Positions 1-12,385 of a DNA stretch of 64,000 nucleotides are shown piece after piece. The stretch comes from Hordeum vulgare subsp. vulgare (taxonomy: Eukaryota; Streptophyta; Magnoliopsida; Poales; Poaceae): assembly GCF_904849725.1 (NCBI RefSeq), contig NC_058519.1:105388881-105452880 (forward strand), given 5' to 3'. Position numbers and translations under genes: made by a program. The notes below the pieces were generated by a model. The model was not told where the DNA came from, did no database searches, and saw only the letters and a program-made list of their open reading frames with translations. Within the stretch, counting starts at the first letter, position 1; the number at the start of each line of letters is the position of its first letter.

Positions 1-1266
1 ACGATAGCATGAAAGATCATGAGACGATCTTATGGAAAGTGATAGCTTCACTTATGACATGTATGATGATTGAAACTTGTCGAGAATAAATCAACATAGA
101 CATTAGTCACTGTTGCAATTAATAAGAAGTAATAAGGAAAGAGAGGTTCACATATAAATATATCATCTTAGACACTTTTTACAATTGTGAGCACTCACCA
201 AACTATAACATGCTTAGGAGTAGATGTTGGACAAGGAAGACAACATAATGAATTGTGTTTGCTTGGTTCCAAACAATGTTATACGATTAGAGATCCCTTA
301 GCATGTGACGATTGCTTCCACCTCATATTAGCCAAAACTCACGCACCAAGTAGAGATACTACTTGTGCATCCATAAACCTCCAACCCAGTTTTGCCATGA
401 GAGTCCACCATACCTACCTATGGATTGAATAAGATCCTTCAAGTAAGTTGTCATCGGTGAAAGCAATAAAAATTGCTCTCTAATATGTATGATCTATTAG
501 TGTGTGTAAAATAAGCTTTGTACGAACCTGTGATGAGGAAGACATAAAAGCGACAGACTGCATAATAAAGTTCTTTATCACAGGAGGCAATATAAAGTGA
601 CGTTCCTCCGCACTAAGAGGACACGCATTCAAACCTCAAAAGCGCATAACAACCTCTGCTTCCCTCTGCGAAGGGCCTATCTTGTACCTTTACTTTTTAC
701 CCTTGTAAGAGTCATGGCGATCTTCACCAATTCCCTTTTTGCCTTTGTCTTGGCTACCGTCACATGCTTGGGAAAGATCCATATTCATATATCAACTTGG
801 AGTTGAGTACTCATGCTTTATTGTTGTTGACTTTACCCTTGAGATAAATGGTTGGGAGGCAAAACTATAAGCCCCTATCTTCCCCTGTGTCTAGCTGAAA
901 CTTTGACACCATGAGTACCACGTGAGTTGTAACAATTGTGGAAAACAAAAGAGATGATTGAGTATGTGGGTTTGCCTTACAGCTCTTATTTGACTCTTTC
1001 TGATGTTGTGATAAATTGCAATTGCTTCAATGACTATGGACTATTGTTGGTTACTTCTCGGTAAGGTTTTTGCTTCATGCTTTGCTTTGTGAAGGAATTG
1101 TTACTTTCCCATGAGAATCTTTATGATGTATTGTTGTTCTATGTGTGATCATGATGCCCTCATGTCTGTATTATGTTTTATCGACACCTTCGTCCCCAAA
1201 CATGTGGACATGTTTATGGGACTTGGTTTTCGCTTGAGGACAAGCGAGGTCTAAGCTTGGGGGATT
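1..1266 (+). mobile_element. 3' internal (untranslated) region of a gypsy LTR retrotransposon, 5' part outside the window
   Basis: This stretch has no convincing coding frame. It ends in a polypurine tract (aagcttgggggat, about 1253-1265) directly before the LTR that starts at 1267. A block near 650-700 (cttccctctgcgaagggcct) recurs at 13709-13730, in the 3' region of the gypsy element at 6336-24269, and inverted at 57795-57820. It is therefore the 3' UTR of the same broad Athila-like gypsy group. The coding part of this copy lies left of the window. Confidence 0.75.
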
Positions 1267-2790
1267 TGATACGTCCATTTTGCATCATGCTTTCATGTTG
1301 ATATTTATTGCTTTTTGGGCTGCTATATTACTTGTGGTACCATATTTATGCCTTTTCTCTCTTATTTTGCAAGGTTTATTTGAAGAGGGAGAATTCAGGC
1401 AGCTCGAATTCTGGACTGGAAAAGGAGCAAATCCTAGTCCACTATTCTGCACATCTCCAAATGCCCTGAAAAGTTACGTGGATTTTTTCTGGATTATATA
1501 AAAAATATTGGGCGAAAGAACTACCGGAGGGGGGCTGCCAGGGCGCCACAAGCCCTGACACCGCCACCCCCCTAGTGGCGGAGTGGGGGCTTGTGGGCTC
1601 CCTGACGGCCCACTAGCCCCCCTCTTTTTCTATATGAAGCGTCCTAGTCCAGAAACAAATTAAGGGGGAGCTTTTTCGTGGTTTCGCCGCCGCCACGAGG
1701 CGGAACTTGAGCAGATCCAATCTAGAGCTCCGGCAGGATGATCGTGTCGGGGAAACTTCCCTCCCGGAGGGGGAAATCGTCGCCATCGTCATCACCAACA
1801 CTCCTCTCGTTGGAGGGGAGGCATCTTCATCAACATCTTCATCAGCACCATCTCCTCTCCAATCCCTAGTTCATCTCTTGTCACCAATCTTCGTCTCGTG
1901 ACTCCGATTGGTACTTGTAAGGTTGCTAGTAGTGTTGATTACTTTTTGTAGTTGATGCTAGTTGGATTACTTGGTGGAAGATTTTATGTTCAGATCCTTG
2001 ATGCTATTCATTACACCTCTGATCATGATTATGATTATGCTTTGTGAGTAGATACTTTTTTCCTGAGGACATGGGATAAGTCATGCTGATAATAGTCATG
2101 TGAATTTGATATTCGTTCGGTATTTTGATATGATGTATGTTGTCTTTTCCTCTAGTGGTGTTATGTGAACGTCGACTACATAACACTTCACCATATTTGG
2201 GCCTAGAGGAAGGCATTGGGAAGTAGTAAGTAGATGATGGGTTGCTGGAGTGACAGAAGCTTAAACCCCAGTCTATGCGTTGCTTCGTAAGGGGCTGATT
2301 TGGATCCACTAGTTTAATGCTATGGTTAGACTTTGTCTTAATTCTTCTTTTGTAGTTGCGGATGCTTGCGAGAGAGGTTAATCATAAGTGGGATGCTTGT
2401 CCAAGTAAGGGCAGTACCCAAGCGCCGGTCCACCTACATATCAAACTATCAAAGTAACGAACGCGAATCATATGAACATGATGAAACTAGCATGACAGAA
2501 ATTCCCGTGTGTCTTCGGGAGCGTTTTTCCTCCTATAAGACGTTGTTCAGGCTTGTCCCTTGCTGCTGCAAGGGATTGGGCCACGTGCTGCACCGTTGCT
2601 AGTACTTGTTACTTGTTACTCTTTGCTTGCTACGTTTCACCTCGCTACACAATCACTTGTTATTGCTACTTTCAGTGCTTGCAGTTATTACCTTGCTGAA
2701 ATCCGTTTATCAGAGCCTTCTGCTCCTCGTTGGTTTCGACACTCTTACTTATCGAAAGGACTACGATTGATCCCCTATACTTGTGGGTCA
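1267..2790 (+). repeat. 3' LTR of a gypsy element
   Basis: The LTR starts with tgatacgtcc just after the polypurine tract. It ends with the sequence ctatacttgtgggtca, the usual Triticeae gypsy LTR end (compare 7719-7729 and 24253-24269). The length is about 1.52 kb. The segment contains a GC-rich block near 1530-1620 typical of these LTRs. No partner 5' LTR is in the window. Confidence 0.8.
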
Positions 2791-3778
2791 TGAGTAAGTC
2801 TTCACGACAGACTTCCAAACCATCACAAACTCGATCACCCGGCAATCCAAAATTGACCGTTGGATGCTCTAGACCATTGACACCTAACCGTATGGAGGAT
2901 GCACAGTCCTCAAAGGTAACAAGCATCGGTTCCACACAGGAACAATCTCTTAAGTGATGATCAATCACTTTGGGTTTTGGGTTTTGGGTTTGAGTGTTTG
3001 GGGTTTTTCCTCACTGACGATTTTCACTCAAAGTCCTCGAGGAATGGGTTTCTCACAAATGACAAGTGTCAGTTTCTCTCGGAGCAGCCAACCAGCTAAT
3101 GGTTGTGGGAGTGTCTATTTATAGCCTAGGAGCATCCTGACATGATTTGATGGTAATGCCCCCAATGATATGACTGTTATGTGGATAAGATTGGGACAGG
3201 TGGCGTGCGGCGCAGCAACGTTCGGATCTTTCAACCGTGGAAGTCCTCGTGTCTCTCATGTTCTTCATTGATAGGCAATTCACACTGGCAAAATCCTAAC
3301 TCCTCAGTTAGTGCAATTTCTTCATAGACCAGAAGAACTTCATCTGTTTCACTGAAAACTTTGACTAAACTGTGAGAGATTTTCAAATGATTCACTCGAA
3401 GGATTAGCTATTTGTAGGCTTTGAGATGAGCATCGTGAGGAAACTTTTGCTTAGTATTACCTCAACCCCCTTTAACAGTACGGTGGTCCTATGACACAGA
3501 ATACAGAAAATGAAACTATGAAAATGAAAGTATTCACGCTTGAGAGTCTTCACATTGATTTCTTTACGGACACACCAATTTCCTTATTTTCAAAGTCTTT
3601 AGAGGAAATACCAAAGACTTCATCCGAAGACATACATTTTTAGTTGTCGATATTCTTCGAATAACTCAAACTCCTAAGAGACTTATAGAGCATGTGTACA
3701 CTCACAAACATATCAGTCTCTTAACCTATAAGTGTCCAATACACCAAAATCACTAAGGGGCACGAGATGCACTTATAG
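2791..3778 (-). repeat. Retrotransposon LTR-like fragment, probably reversed
   Basis: This is non-coding sequence with a run of gttttgg repeats at about 2972-3000. From about 3480 it resembles the end of a Triticeae copia-type LTR read backwards, including the phrase caccaaaatcactaaggggca at 3743-3763. It stops where a different repeat begins at about 3779. I cannot define its ends or family. Confidence 0.35.
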
Positions 3779-4010
3779 CAAATAACAAGTCCAAGGGGAT
3801 TGACAACCCTCTTGCCCATGTTAGGTGCAAGTGTTTGTTTCTTTTGTGTGCAGTCGCTGAAGACGGGGACTAGTTGATACTCCTATTGGTTCGATAAACC
3901 TTGGTTCTCTACTGGGGGAAATACTTATCTATATTGTGTTCCATCACCCGTTCCTCTTCAGGAAAAAACAAACACAGATCACAAGTATCACTCATTTGAA
4001 TGTTGGTTAA
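3779..4010 (+). repeat. Gypsy leader (5' UTR) fragment
   Basis: The stretch reads like the conserved leader that follows the primer-binding site in many Triticeae gypsy elements: a ggggattgacaaccc start, a gtgtgcag motif, a gataaaccttggttctctact motif and a gggaaatacttatc motif. No LTR or gag is attached, so it is a truncated fragment. Confidence 0.5.
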
Positions 4011-4371
4011 AACCTACAAAACCCTGTTGACCATCTCGAAACCCCTCCAAACCCTAGCACTGAACTGCAATAGTTCGATCATACCCTAGCGCCGAACTAG
4101 AGCCATCGGATATGGTTTTCTAGAAGCACTAGTGAGGCAATCCGCGAGAGGGTGGTCTCTACGACGTGATTGGTTGTGTACGACTAAACAATCGGCAAGA
4201 GGCTCACGAGTGGGTCGTGTGTGGGGCCGAAGATCACAATGAAATGTGGGCATGTTTCAGACAACGTCCTCCCCCTCCCGTGCCCCACCCCTTTCCCCAT
4301 CCTCTCCTCTGCCATTTTTCTCATCGCCTCCCGTCGCCGCAGCATTGTAGATCTCTTGTAGCCACTCAAGG

Positions 4372-5265
4372 ATGGCATGGTTTCGTGGTCGATGGCGAGG
4401 AATCTTCCATCGACCCAAACTCCCTTGGCACCGATGTAAGTGTTGCATTCAAGTCAATCTACGGTTAGGGTTCATATTGATTTGTGGATTTTTTTTTTAT
4501 TTCAGTATTGATTTACCTTATTTAGTATGCATATTTGTATTGTTAGGGTCCAAATATAATGTACAATTTTGATTATAGTAGATTAGCCGATGATGGAGAT
4601 AAGTGTATCCAATGTAAATGCAATTATGTGCTCTCAAAATTTGTTACTTTTGAAGGATGTTGCACTGGCACGAGGTTCTTGGCCTATTCATGGGAGGTTT
4701 GTGAAAAATATGAACTTATTTATAGTCATTCAAATTAAGTTTTTATGTGTGATTTCCTAATAGATTATGCTCTCTCATATATATTGTAGTTTGGAGATAA
4801 ATGTGACTTTCTGTAATGGGTTGATCCTATGTGGCTGAGTCCACTGGTTAAATCCATATTGAAGCTATGGGAAATATCCACTGAAATGAGAGTGGTAGAG
4901 TTCGTGATGCCTTCAACAATGTTGAAACAAGGTTTAAGTTAATAGATGAGATTGAGAAGCTTCACCGTGACCCGTGGAATACCCAAGATGAGCTTAAGAA
5001 AATGGTGAGGAAAATTAAGTGACACTAGTCGTGAAGGCCAAAGCTGAAGAAGCTCTCGCTAATGCAAGAGTTGAATTGGAGGAGAAGAAGAAGCTTGATG
5101 CATCAACTACTAGCATGCGCAAGTTTTTCTTCGTGAAAGCATAGAAGGAAAGGGATCAGGTCAAGGAATATAAGAAGAGGCTATAGTACATGATTTAAGA
5201 TCTGTTGAAACAGAAAGAAGGGTTCACGACAAAGATCGAGAAGATAAAATATACGTGTGATGAGT
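4372..5265 (+). pseudogene. Degenerate GRF-type zinc-finger protein gene
   Basis: A frame at 4603-4830 encodes a finger-like pattern: C-I-Q-C-K-C, then T-G-T-R-F-L-A-Y, then G-D-K-C-D-F-L-stop-W-V-D. This matches the GRF zinc finger (paired Cys, a central G-R-F, a final C-x-F-x-x-W-x-D). Downstream at 5041-5260 the sequence encodes a charged coiled-coil tail rich in Glu and Lys, with two or three in-frame stops (near 5143, 5185 and 5197) before a final TGA near 5260. The 5' exon may begin at 4372 (MAWFRGRWRGIFHR). GRF-finger plus coiled-coil genes are abundant in Triticeae and often travel with DNA transposons. The stops and frameshifts make this a pseudogene. Exon limits are uncertain. Confidence 0.55.
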
Positions 5266-6099
5266 AGAATATTTGTATTATTTGCTTCATCTTATTGGGC
5301 AAAGATCATTTATGTATTGGATTATTTATGATTGTGTTTTTATCATTATGTGTTAAATTATGAGATTTTCTTTGATATGTGTGAACTCCTGATATTTGTG
5401 TTGAATTCTCAACATATCTATAGATTCCCATCAAATAAATTTTTGACTGGGTGGCATGCATTAGCCCCTAGCTAGTTTGGCTAGCTCATGAGTATACTAT
5501 TCGATTGAGTCATCTTCATGTAAAAATATGAAGATTAATTAAATAAATAGCAAGACTTCAAATGGACACACACTTTAGTCAATTCAATGATTTTAAAATA
5601 TATTTGGCTCAATATATTTGGCCCAATAATAATGAGATATGGCCCGATGAGTGTATTATAGGCATATATTAACCCCGCAAATTCAGCATTGTGAGTGGCT
5701 CTTCTTTTCTAGATTTTTTTATGTTATGGCCAAAATTAATTCCAAACTTTGTTCCACACCAACTCATTTTTTTATTTTCTTTACATACTAAACGATCCAG
5801 GAGGAGGCACGTGCGGCTGTGGGCTCTTGTGGCTGGCACACCCACTAGTATATATTCGCAAAAAAAAATAGCGATGCACATGTCAAAACTTGGGACACAT
5901 AAAATACAAATATATATAACGACACACAACATCAATATAAGGGTTAAGCCCTTAATATAACACTCATAACATATAGGGATAACAGCACCATATATAATTA
6001 AGGGTAGATTAAAGTTCAAGCGGTACACATACGGTCGAAGAAAGCACAATATATATAAGGGGTGGATTTCCTGATAATAAAAGCCCTAGTTATCTAGCT
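5266..6099. other. AT-rich spacer, no gene seen
   Basis: AT-rich sequence with short open frames on both strands (for example 5669-6049 minus). Their composition is low-complexity and they carry no recognisable motif. It lies on the 3' side of the split minus-strand gene at 6100-6335, so part may be that gene's former 3' flank. Confidence 0.4.
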
Positions 6100-6335
6100 A
6101 ACACTATATAGCTAGTTAGGGCAATAAAACATGAACTCCACGTCTTCACCACCTGCTTCACCATCTTCACCATCGTCTTCACCATCATCTTCCACACGGG
6201 CCTTCACCGCACGCATTTTCACTCTGCGTGCTCCTCCTTGCATAAACGAGGAAGATGCTCTCGACATCGGTGAAGATGTTGTAGGTCATAGATGCGGTGA
6301 ACTCGCCGCCACACCAAAACACATTGCCGAGGAGG
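6100..6335 (-). pseudogene. 3' half of an unrecognised small gene split by a gypsy insertion
   Basis: Read on the minus strand from 6335, the frame continues the one that stops at 24270: codons for Y-Y-L at the right flank join L-G-N-V-F-W-C-G-G here once one copy of the 5-bp target duplication is removed. The frame runs to a stop at about 6183. A one-base shift near 6210 would instead give a basic segment followed by an acidic Glu/Asp/Gly-rich tail ending near 6110, so there may be an extra frameshift. I do not recognise the family. The other half is at 24270-24690. Confidence 0.5.
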
Positions 6336-7729
6336 TGATACGTCTCAAACGTATCGACTTTTCCAAACACTTTTGCTATTGTTTTGGCCTCATTCTTGCA
6401 TGATTTGATTGAAACTAACTCGGACTGACGCTGTTTTCAGCAGAGCTGCCTGTATGGTATTCTTGTGCGCAGGAAAATGTATATTTAGATGTCCCAGAAA
6501 ATTCCCATAAAAAACAGAGAAAATACACACACCGGGAGGAACCTTGGGCCAGAAGATGGGCCAGAGGGGAGCCACAGGGCCTGCAGGCGACCTGTGGGCG
6601 CGGCCTGCCCCTAGCCGCGCCGGGAGGCTGCCTGGGTGGGGTCCACCCCCTCTAGTGCCCTACTTTGGCTCCTATTTTTACCCGTGACAGAGAAATCCCA
6701 AAACATAAGTCGTTTTGCAAGTTCGCGACGCGGAGCCGCCGCCACCCTCGGTACTTCTTCGGGAGAGCTAATCTGGAGGCAGCTTTGGCCTCCGTAGAGG
6801 GGAAATCGTCACCATCGTCATCACCATCACCACTCCATCATCCTCCCATGGATTCCCCCATCATGTGTGAGTAATTCCCTGTTGTAGGTGAAGGGGATGG
6901 GAGAGATTGCATGAGTTAGATCATGTAATAGTTCGTCGGATTGTTGGGGGCATGTTGCCTATCATCTATTATGGTGTTTATCATCTTTGCTACTGCTTGT
7001 TACTCTTAATGCTTGTCACTTTGGGCCCGAGTGCCATGATTTCAGATCTGAATTCATTATGTTTCATGAATATATTTGTGTTCTAGATCCTATCTATGAG
7101 TAGTATGCACCTATTATAGTCCGGAACCGGTGATCCCAATGGTGACAGCTTGGGACACCAAAGGGGATAGACTATAGTTTGAGGATTCCATGTATCCATT
7201 GATTTGTAATGCTTTGTTCCGGTGCTCTTTGACAGGAGCACCTTAATCTCCATAAGTTTTTTTTGGCCTCGTTGATAACGGGATGGTAGGACAAAAGATG
7301 TTGTGCAGGTTCTCATTGCAAGCATCCACGACTACCTTGGGATACATGCCTAATGTTTGATGTATGCCTAGATGATCATTACTTGTCTATGTGCCTTGCC
7401 CCAAGTTAAATACATGATATCTCTTATCTATGAACAACCATTCATCTCCCTAGCCTATAGTGTTTTAATACTGCTAGTTACAAGTTGCTTTACTTTCGCC
7501 GTTTTACTTTTGTTGCTTTGCCACTACTATTTCCGTTGCCACCATCACTTCCATATCACCGTTGCTACTAATATTTCGTTGCCAAGCAAGTATCTTTCAG
7601 GTGCGGTTTAATTGGCAACTCAACTGTTAAAACTTATAAATATTCTTTGGCTGCCCTTGTGTCGAATCAATAACTTGGGTTAACTTACGTGCAAAGACTG
7701 TTGTGATCCACTAAACTTGTGGGTTATCA
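6336..7729 (+). repeat. 5' LTR of the gypsy element
   Basis: Starts tgatacgtctcaaacgtatc and ends gtgggttatca; about 1.39 kb. The matching 3' copy starts at 14232. A GC-rich block sits at about 6570-6660. The pair differs by scattered substitutions, so the insertion is not very recent. Confidence 0.88.
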
Positions 7730-7740
7730 AGACTATTTTC

Positions 7741-7760
7741 TGGCGCCGTTGCCGGGGAGC
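7741..7760 (+). other. Primer-binding site of the gypsy element
   Basis: The sequence tggcgccgttgccggggagc lies 11 bases after the 5' LTR. This is the standard primer-binding site and start of leader in Triticeae gypsy elements. Confidence 0.85.
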
Positions 7761-7816
7761 ATAGCTTTATTTACAAGTCTACTTGGAGTTATTTTGCTTG
7801 CTGCGATTTATTCACT

Positions 7817-9305
7817 ATGGGTAAGAAAGGAGACCCCAAGGTTCCAATTTTACCATCCACTACGAGAAAAGGTGTTGTTCTTAGCACTAATGCTACGCTT
7901 GATTCACCTTCCGTTATGAGTAAGTTTGCTTCACCACCACCACATGCTGCTTCTACCGAGTATGTCACTATGCCTGATATTTTTTATGATGCTTCTACTA
8001 CTATTGATGAGCCTAGTTTACTTGGTTATTTTATTGAGTCTCGGATTGCTAAGGCCGAAAAGCAATCTGGGGTTGAAATTCCTGTTACAGCTACCCCATT
8101 GGTATATCCTTTGGTTACCCAGACTTGAGTGGTCTCAAGGAAAGAATTCTTGATGATGATTATATTGAGCTTGATGATGATTTATGCAGGGAACTTACTA
8201 AGTGTGCTGACTCTGACCCTGCCTCTGTTAGGAAGCTTCTTGAAAAGCATTCTATGAAGAACAAATTTACTCTTCATCCTAAATTTTCTTCATCTCCTAT
8301 TTGCATTGGGGATGCTGATTTCGATTTCTCTGTCGATCTTTCAATTATATCCACAGTTGAAGCTGACCCCTTTTATGTTAGAGAAGATGATGATGCTATT
8401 GCACACCTTACCAAACTCACTGAGTTGGGCGGTTTATTCACTACAGAGGACAAGAAGAGAAACTATTATGTTACTAAGCTACTTCATTTCTCTTTGAAGG
8501 AAGATGCTAAAGCATGGTATGATGCACTACCATGTGGGTCCATTAAGAGTCCTCGAGATTTAGCTCAATCTTTTGTTGCTAAATATTTTCCTGCTCATAA
8601 GAAACATGCTGCTTTACAAAGAATATATAACTTTAAACAGTTGCAGGATGAGCACCTCCCTAAAGTTTGGGGGAGGTATTGCACTTTACTTAAGGCTAGA
8701 CCAGTACATGGAATCCCTAATCGATGAATCTAGAACCTATTTGGATAGTTGTGCTGGTTGTGTTTTCAGGGAAAGAACATCGGACGATGCTGAAGAACTA
8801 ATGGGCAAGATAGCTAAAAATCATGATGATTAGTCCGTTCCTGAACCACCTCCACCACCTAAGAAGAGGGGCATGCTTTTCTTGAGCCCCGAAGTTATGC
8901 AAGAAGCCAAGAAGTCTATGAAAGAGAGAGGTATTAAAGCAGAAGATGTAAAGAATCTACCTCCTATTGAGAAATTATGTGAGCCTACCACTCACCCACC
9001 TATGGTAGAGGTACACTCTCTTTTAGAATTCAATGCAAGTGACATCCCTCATGGTAAGCCCCCTGATCAATGTTTAGATGAGCTTGATAATTTTATTGTC
9101 AAGCAAAATCATTTTCATGAGAGGATTCAAAGCCATGCATGATAATTCCCTTGCTATCAAAAGTTTGCTTGATGTTTTAAGTAGAACTATTAATGATGTT
9201 AAAGGTCTTGTTAAGCATTTTCATATGGTCCAAACTCAGCTTGAACAAATTACTAATGTGCAAAAAGATTTGCTAGCTAACAATGCCAAACAAGTTGATA
9301 CGTAG
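7817..9305 (+). pseudogene. gag: gag of the gypsy element (frameshifted)
   Basis: The frame opens at 7817 with M-G-K-K-G-D and runs to 8128. It continues in another frame at 8125-8727, then at 8573-8833 and 8873-9142, then at 9078-9305. The 8125-8727 part carries the retrotransposon gag core, including A-K-A-W-Y-D-A-L-P near residue 131 and S-F-V-A-K-Y-F-P near residue 149. A Glu/Lys-rich C-terminal part follows. At least three frame changes and a stop at 8831 break what should be one protein. Gag would form the particle that packages element RNA. Confidence 0.75.
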
Positions 9306-9395
9306 GCATATGGTATAAAGACCCGAGGAGGTACACACACCCAGGACCCCCTCTATCCGGAGGGGCATCCAAAGAGGATCGAGCAAGATTCTCAA

Positions 9396-10448
9396 TTGCA
9401 GGAAGAAGACGTTATCAACTCCCCAAAGAAGAAGAAGAAACACAAGGAAGCTAACAACTCCAATGATCCCATAATTGATAAGGAACCTATTGTTGATCCT
9501 AATAGTATATCTATTTCCGATGTTGAAACTGAAGATGGTGCTGAACCTCATAAAGATAATGAGAAGAATGATCCTCCTGAAGTACAAGAAGAAGAAGCAA
9601 CCGACAAGCGCAAGAGGTATACTAGAGAAGATTTTGTTGCAAGAAGACATGGGAAGGAAATAGAAACATGGGTACACAAATCAATGCCCTTCCCATGTAA
9701 GTCTTTCAAAACCAAAGAAGAAGAGCATTACAATCAGTTTTGTGAATGGATGAAACCTCTTTTTCTTCAAATTTCTTTGACCGATGCTATTAATTTGCCT
9801 CCGTAGTCGATGTATATGAAAGATGTTGTTAATAATAAAAGAAAAGTTCCTAATGAGGCAATATCTACTATGCTCGCTAATTACTCCTTCAGTGGTCAGA
9901 TTTCTGAGAAGCTTGGTGATCCAGGTATACCCACCATTCCTTGCTCCATAAAAAATAATTATGTCAGAACGGATTTATGTGATCTTGGTGTAGGAGTGAG
10001 TGTTATGCATTTCTCTCTTTACAAAAGGCTTTGTCTAGATAAACTAATCCCTACAGATATCTCTCTTCAAATGGCTGATAAGTCAACAACTGTTCATGTT
10101 GGTATTTGTGAAGATGTTCCTGTTGAAGTTTCTAATTGCTTGATCCTTACTGACTTTGTTGTTCTTGACATGCCCGAGGATGGGAGCATGTCTGTTATTT
10201 TTCGTAGACCTTTGATTAACACCGCAGGTGCTATTATTCATTGCAATCAAGGAAAGATGACTTTCAACGTTAATGAGAAGGAGCACACGGTATGTTTTCC
10301 GAAGAAGATTGATAAAAGGCATGGCCTTAATTCTATTGAGAATATTGAGACCGTGAAGGTTGGAGAGTGGGATTGTCCTCTAAATGTGCACCACAAATAC
10401 AAAACCATTATGGTGGGGGCAATATCCATTGAAATAAAGGTACCATGA
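9396..10448 (+). pseudogene. Gag-pol linker and retropepsin-like frame with one internal stop
   Basis: One frame runs from 9396 to 10448, broken by a TAG at 9804-9806. The first part is highly charged. The second (from 9810) has the retropepsin-like pattern of plant gypsy elements: N-K-R-K, then L-G-D-P-G-I-P-T-I-P-C, then the active-site region C-D-L-G-V-G-V-S-V-M with the Asp at about residue 58. Related proteins usually have D-L-G-A-S or D-L-G-A-G at this point. A flap-like region and a hydrophobic strand follow. It ends at 10448 with no reverse transcriptase downstream. Confidence 0.7.
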
Positions 10449-11242
10449 TTGCTTTATAAGAAGTGAAACTTTTTGCTCAATATAACACATGTTTGGTAGT
10501 AAGACTTGATCAACCTTGCTAACAAATATGTTTTATATGAGTAAAAAGAGAAGCTTGTTATGTTTTCATTTCTTTTATCTATCATCCTCCTAGTTGTACC
10601 AAAATTTTATGTTTTTGAAGCTTCGTATGTTTAACCATTGTTTCGAGCTTTCCGGAATTTTTGCAGCTTTCGGTACTTCGGAATTTTTTTCAAAAGTGAA
10701 GTTTTCACAAAAATTCCAGAAAAATGATAATAAAAATTTCCATCAAATAAGAGATGCAGGGGAACATGGAGCCAGCCAGGGGGGCACCCTTGGTCTAGGC
10801 AACCAGCTGGCGTGGCCTGCCCCCTGGCCGCGCCCACAGGTCGCCTGGGCCCACCTGGTCTCCTTTCCAGGTACTTCTTCCTCCCTTCTCTCTCTCTCTC
10901 TCACTCCAAAAATCCCGATTTTTTGTCCTGGAGATCCAGTTCTTGCTGTTCTTGCTGGCAAATTTCGATCTCTCTCTACAGCCCATCATTTGCATTGAGA
11001 ATTTGAGCATTTGCTCCTTGGTATGTGACTCCTCCACTCCTTCAATTAAAATTTTGATTGGTGGTCTTATTTGTGAGTATTTAGGAGTTCTTGGTGCTGT
11101 TCATATGAGCTTGCATGCATGATTAGGAATTTATTTATGAAGTTTTGACGCAAGTTTATGCATCAGGGAAGTGAGTAGAATAGTTTTCTCCAACTCATTT
11201 TGCTTAAACCTCCATTTTTGTGATGAACTAAAAATTTCAGAA
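10449..11242 (+). other. Internal non-coding segment with an LTR-like GC-rich block
   Basis: There is no supported gene between the protease frame and the second ORF. A GC-rich block at about 10760-10870 (cgtggcctgccccctggcc) resembles the GC-rich part of this element's own LTR at 6575-6660. A CT-rich tract follows at 10880-10915. A tttcag acceptor-like site at 11235-11240 sits just before the ATG of the next frame. Confidence 0.45.
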
Positions 11243-12385
11243 ATGAGTTTGTTTGGAAAAGCAAAAGGATGGCTTGGGAAGAAGAGAACCGAGCCTACCG
11301 ATAGACTAACTAGAGTTGCGGCTTCATCCTCTACTATGAGGACGAGTTACAATGATGATATCGTGCCACCAGAGTTGTTCCATGAGACGGACACGGCACG
11401 TGCCATGGCATACCCGTGTTCAGATTTCCTTATGGCGACAGATATTTAGGACGAGTTTGATAACCTCTGTGCAGCTGCAGGTTTGACACGTCTCGTAAGA
11501 CGACGTGTGCAACAATATCCAATACTCACCTATTATTTTGTCCACTGGTTTAGATATAATGATAAAACTTCCATGATTGAATTCAGATTATATGAGGATG
11601 CCTTCACCGTGTCTTTGGCAGAATTTTGTGATGTTATAGGTGTGCGGAATGTCAGGAAGACGCCCAAAATGAAAGTTCAGCCCTACGAGCTGAAATCCCT
11701 ATTCGCTTCCCTTTGCAGTAAGGACCCGCAAGACATTCACTGGGGGAAGATCTCCAGCATCTTGTTTCCCCACATCAGGTATTTCGCATACTATATTGCT
11801 CGAGGGTTGCTAGCTTGTGATAACACGAACAAAATTTCGGCTCCGGATCCCGCTATCTTGGCAATCGCCCTCTTAGGAGATAACAAATATAATATGGGTG
11901 CTTTGATTGCTCGTCGCCTCATTGCTAACAGCAGCAAAGGGCCTCACTTTGGTGGCATTTATGCCACGCTTATCCTCGAGCACCTCGGGCGCATTGTACG
12001 CACGGATGATACACCTTTTTCATTCATAAGATTTGATCTTACTGCTATGAAGAGGCATGAGTTTGTTACTAGGACTTCTGAATTTGGTAACCTTGTTTAT
12101 ATTATGAGATTTGGCGAGCTTACTACTCGTGAGATCTGTCTACCTGCACCACATTTTTTTAATTACACTAGCAGGAATAGATGGTCCTTCACCTCGATTG
12201 AGCTGGACGAGTTCGTGATCCAGCAACAGTTCCACAATCCCATGGAGGGGGTTGTTCCCGAGGAAGAAGAGCCTTCTTCTTGGGAGGCCAGTCGGACATC
12301 AGTGTACGCGCCCGAGGACTCGTATGATTCTTGGAGCCACCTGTACCACTCCGGAGCTGCAGGGAGATCCTGGAGCCCGCAGTAG
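11243..12385 (+). pseudogene. Athila ORF1-like protein with one internal TAG
   Basis: A single frame of about 380 codons starts at ATG 11243 (M-S-L-F-G-K-A-K) and ends at 12385. It is interrupted only by TAG at 11447-11449. The main part (from about 11483) has the pattern F-R-L-Y-E-D-A-F-T-V-S-L-A-E-F-C-D-V-I-G, then W-G-K-I-S-S-I-L-F-P-H-I-R-Y-F, and a Glu-rich C-terminus. This resembles the plant family called ATHILA ORF-1, a protein of unknown role in Athila-type gypsy elements. No membrane segment is obvious. It is the best-preserved frame in this element, far longer than expected by chance with a single stop. The assignment is from memory of the family pattern, not an alignment. Confidence 0.55.
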
